32,409 bases of DNA from assembly GCA_903832475.1 (NCBI GenBank), contig CAILBQ010000674.1, positions 1 through 32,409 of the forward strand, in the 5' to 3' direction. The notes below the pieces were generated by a model. It was not told the DNA's origin, made no database searches, and saw only the letters and a program-made list of their open reading frames with translations. This DNA comes from an uncultured Acidobacteriota bacterium (GTDB lineage: Bacteria; Acidobacteriota; Terriglobia; Terriglobales; Acidobacteriaceae). This document shows, in pieces, positions 30,215 through 32,409 of this stretch; the first letter of the stretch is position 1, and each line of letters starts with the position of its first letter. The translations under genes were made by a program, and so were the position numbers.

Positions 30215-31246
30215 GTGCGGACCATGATGATTGTCTGCATGCTGCCCTTCGCCGTGATGGCGGTTGGCTTCTTCTATCAGTGGACCGGCTCACACCGGGA
30301 TCGAATGCGGTTGGCGGGAGCGGGGCGCTGGATCGCAATCGGCCGCGGCACGAAGTTGTATCTGCACGAGCAGGGAGCCGGCGGCCCGACGGTGCTGTTT
30401 GAATCAGGCATTGGCGCGACCCATCTGAACTGGCGCGGGATCCAGACAAGCATTGCGAAGCTGACCCACACGGCTGCCTACGATCGCGGGGGCCTGGGTT
30501 GGAGCAGCCCCTCGCGCACTGCTCGAACCCCTTCCAATATTGTGGCGGAACTGCACAAATTGCTGGAGGAAGCCGGCATCCGGCCTCCCTACATCCTGGT
30601 GGGTCATTCGTTTGGCGGGTTGGTCATGCGGCGTTTCGCGACCATGTATCCGGACGAGGTGCTGGGTGTGGTGCTGGTGGATCCGATGCGGCTTGAAGAA
30701 TGGCCGCCGCTCGATGAAAGCAAGCAGGCTTTGGTGGATCGAGGCATTCGCCTGTCCGGCTACGGCGTGCCGATCGCCCGCTTGGGGTTGGCGCGGCTGG
30801 CGGTCACGGACCTGCTCTGCCGGAGGGGAAGGCTTTCGTCGTTCCTGGCTGGAAGCGCCGGACATGGCGGGCTGCACGTGCTGGCGCGTATTCAGCACGA
30901 GGTAAACAAGATGCCGCGGGAAGTGTGGCCGGCTGTGGCGGCGCACTGGTCGCGGCCCGGCTACTACGTGGGCATGGCCGAGCATGTGCAGGCTGTGCCC
31001 GACACGGTGCGAGAGATGCTGATTGATGAGCCGATCGTGGATACTCCGGTGTTGCTGCTGACGCCGGGGAAATCGACGCCGGTTGACCGCGAAGGGCTGG
31101 ACCGGATAGGCGACAACGTGCAGCAGGTGATTGCGGGCAAGAGCGCGCACTGGATTCATCTGGATGAGCCGCACCTGGTCGTTGAGGCCATTCGCGAGAT
31201 GGTGCTGGCTGCGGAAACGTCGCCGCTAACTGCTGCCGCGCGCTGA
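30215..31246 (+). CDS. Membrane-anchored alpha/beta hydrolase
   Basis: A 343-residue hydrolase of the broad alpha/beta-fold family with unknown substrate. An N-terminal hydrophobic helix (MMIVCMLPFAVMAVGFFY, about 4-21) predicts a membrane anchor or uncleaved signal. The catalytic domain starts at IAIGRGTKLYLHEQGAG. The oxyanion region is LFESGIGATHLNW, the nucleophile elbow VGHSFGG has Ser132, and LVDPMRLEEWPP follows. The catalytic His is His312 or His315 in SAHWIHLDEP; the acid is probably an Asp shortly before it (for example in STPVDREGLDRIG). The start is GTG with a GAGGCAGG purine stretch upstream. It follows the GH20 gene on the same strand but has no evident link to it. Confidence 0.85.
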   Translation: MRTMMIVCMLPFAVMAVGFFYQWTGSHRDRMRLAGAGRWIAIGRGTKLYLHEQGAGGPTVLFESGIGATHLNWRGIQTSIAKLTHTAAYDRGGLGWSSPSRTARTPSNIVAELHKLLEEAGIRPPYILVGHSFGGLVMRRFATMYPDEVLGVVLVDPMRLEEWPPLDESKQALVDRGIRLSGYGVPIARLGLARLAVTDLLCRRGRLSSFLAGSAGHGGLHVLARIQHEVNKMPREVWPAVAAHWSRPGYYVGMAEHVQAVPDTVREMLIDEPIVDTPVLLLTPGKSTPVDREGLDRIGDNVQQVIAGKSAHWIHLDEPHLVVEAIREMVLAAETSPLTAAAR

Positions 31247-31428
31247 GGGCGACAGGCCAGGCCAATTTGACGCGGCTTAGGTCATACATCACAGAAATTC
31301 GAGTAAACCCACCGTAGAGTTGCAGCATGCGACGATGGCTGCCGCGAGCGGGCTTGTTTGAGCTCGCCTGGAAGGCGGGTCGTTCACGGGCCGCGAAGCA
31401 TGCGAGGCGGCGTGGGGGAGGCTCGGAC

Positions 31429-32409
31429 GTGCGCGTAGGAGTCTTGAAGGAATCCGCGGCTGGAGAAACCCGGGTGGCGTTGATTCCGGATGCGGTGAAG
31501 GCCCTGGTGGCGAAAGGGCTGGATATAGCGGTGGAGCAGGATGCCGGGCTGGCCTCTGGTTTTGCCGACGCGGCGTATCTTGAGGCGGGCGCCAGGGTGG
31601 TTGTCGACCGCGAAGAGCTGATTGGGGAGAGCGATGTTCTGCCGGTGGTGAACATTCCCCGGGCCGAGGAACAGTGGCTGTTCAAAGGCGGCGCGGTGGT
31701 GATCGGATTTTTACGACCGCTGGACGAACCGGAGGCGCTGATTCCTGGGATCGAAGCGGGCGCGACGATGTTCGCCATGGAACTGGTGCCGCGCATCACG
31801 AGGGCGCAGGCCATGGATGCGCTGTCTTCGATGGCGACGATTGCAGGGTACAAGGCGGTGATCGTGGCGGCGGGGATGCTGCCGCGGCTGTTTCCGATGC
31901 TGATGACGGCGGCGGGCACGGTGGCTCCGGCGAAGGTGTTCGTGATTGGCGCGGGCGTCGCGGGTTTGCAGGCGATTGCCACGGCGCGACGGCTGGGCGC
32001 GGTGGTCGAGGCCTACGACGTGCGTGCGGCGGCAGGGGAGCAGGTGCGTTCGCTGGGTGCAAAGTTTCTCGATGTGGACCTGGGCGGGATCGCCACCGAG
32101 GACAAGGGCGGCTACGCGCGAGAACTCAGCGAAGAAGCGCTGGAACGGGGGCGCGCGTTGATCGCGAAGACGGCCAGGACGGCTGACGTGATCATCACCA
32201 CGGCGCAGGTTCCGGGACGGCGCGCTCCGCTGCTGATGCGGCGCGAGGCTGTCGAAGGCATGCGACCGGGAACCATCCTGATCGACCTTGCGGGCGCGAG
32301 CGGCGGCAACTGCGCACTGACGCGGCCGGGCGAGACATGGGTGCACAACGGCGTGACGCTGTCGGCGCCGTTGAACCTGGCGGTGACGGTGCCGGGGCAT
32401 GCGAGCCAG
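31429..32409 (+). CDS. pntA: Proton-translocating NAD(P)+ transhydrogenase alpha subunit (3' end outside window)
   Basis: The NAD(H)-binding domain I part of the membrane transhydrogenase that couples hydride transfer between NADH and NADP+ to proton flow. The 327 residues seen begin VRVGVLKESAAGETRVALIP, the exact family start. The RQD-loop equivalent lies near SLGAKFL, and the nucleotide-binding fold is VFVIGAGVAGLQAIATARRLGA (about 168-189). GWV-type closing sequence is beyond the window. GTG at 31429 follows a GGGGGAGG ribosome site 8 bases upstream. The frame stays open back to an ATG at 31327, which would add 34 Arg/Gly-rich residues. Whether it is a short PntAA or a full-length PntA fused to membrane helices cannot be seen. 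Confidence 0.93.
   Translation, partial: MRVGVLKESAAGETRVALIPDAVKALVAKGLDIAVEQDAGLASGFADAAYLEAGARVVVDREELIGESDVLPVVNIPRAEEQWLFKGGAVVIGFLRPLDEPEALIPGIEAGATMFAMELVPRITRAQAMDALSSMATIAGYKAVIVAAGMLPRLFPMLMTAAGTVAPAKVFVIGAGVAGLQAIATARRLGAVVEAYDVRAAAGEQVRSLGAKFLDVDLGGIATEDKGGYARELSEEALERGRALIAKTARTADVIITTAQVPGRRAPLLMRREAVEGMRPGTILIDLAGASGGNCALTRPGETWVHNGVTLSAPLNLAVTVPGHASQ

Noticed and set aside
28572..30449. Long minus-strand frame (625 codons) opposite the GH20 gene
   Set aside because: Low-complexity Arg/Pro-rich sequence fully shadowing a gene with clear catalytic motifs and a signal peptide.

Overview
The window is a GC-rich (roughly 60% or more by eye), gene-dense chromosomal stretch. Its gene content and its style of intergenic palindromes suggest an acidobacterium of the Terriglobia/Acidobacteriaceae type. 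That placement is inferred from memory of such genomes and was not tested by a search. About 20 protein genes are supported. The first (an RND pump) and the last (a transhydrogenase subunit) are cut by the window edges. I found no rRNA, tRNA, CRISPR array, insertion sequence or phage gene.

Layout. 1-4313 (+): C-terminal ~93% of an MdtC-like RND efflux permease, then a DUF2252 protein. 4438-5493 (-): exported hormone-sensitive-lipase-family hydrolase. 5602-7116 (+): glycerol kinase GlpK. 7283-13345: a lactate-oxidation divergon, with a FAD/Fe-S D-lactate dehydrogenase-like protein on the minus strand and lutA-lutB-lutC (lldE-F-G), with overlapping ends, on the plus strand. 13490-19611 (-): a hexuronate operon read in the order altronate dehydratase, RbsD/FucU-family mutarotase, mannonate dehydratase, uronate isomerase, ExuT-like transporter. 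19863-24460 (+): high-affinity potassium pump operon kdpFABC, preceded by an unannotated 28-residue membrane peptide. 24475-27739 (-): siroheme nitrite/sulfite reductase followed by GlpD. 27894-31246 (+): exported GH20 hexosaminidase, then a membrane-anchored alpha/beta hydrolase. 31429-end (+): NAD(P) transhydrogenase alpha subunit.

The genes describe an aerobic or facultative heterotroph. It takes plant- or polymer-derived uronic acids, lactate isomers, glycerol and amino-sugar glycans. Flavin/iron-sulfur dehydrogenases feed electrons to the respiratory chain, transhydrogenase balances NAD(P)H, and Kdp supports growth at low potassium. Both hexuronate branches have their dehydratases here, but the two oxidoreductases (UxaB, UxuB) and the KDG enzymes are not in the window. 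KdpD/KdpE are also absent.

The most unusual non-coding feature is that all four gaps between convergent genes carry an inverted repeat: 4321-4373, 7179-7211, 13357-13457 and 24465-24476. Three look like members of dispersed palindromic repeat families. The most interesting coding observations are the 28-residue peptide ahead of kdpF and the RbsD/FucU-type mutarotase inside a uronate operon. I saw no clearly new defence or mobile system.
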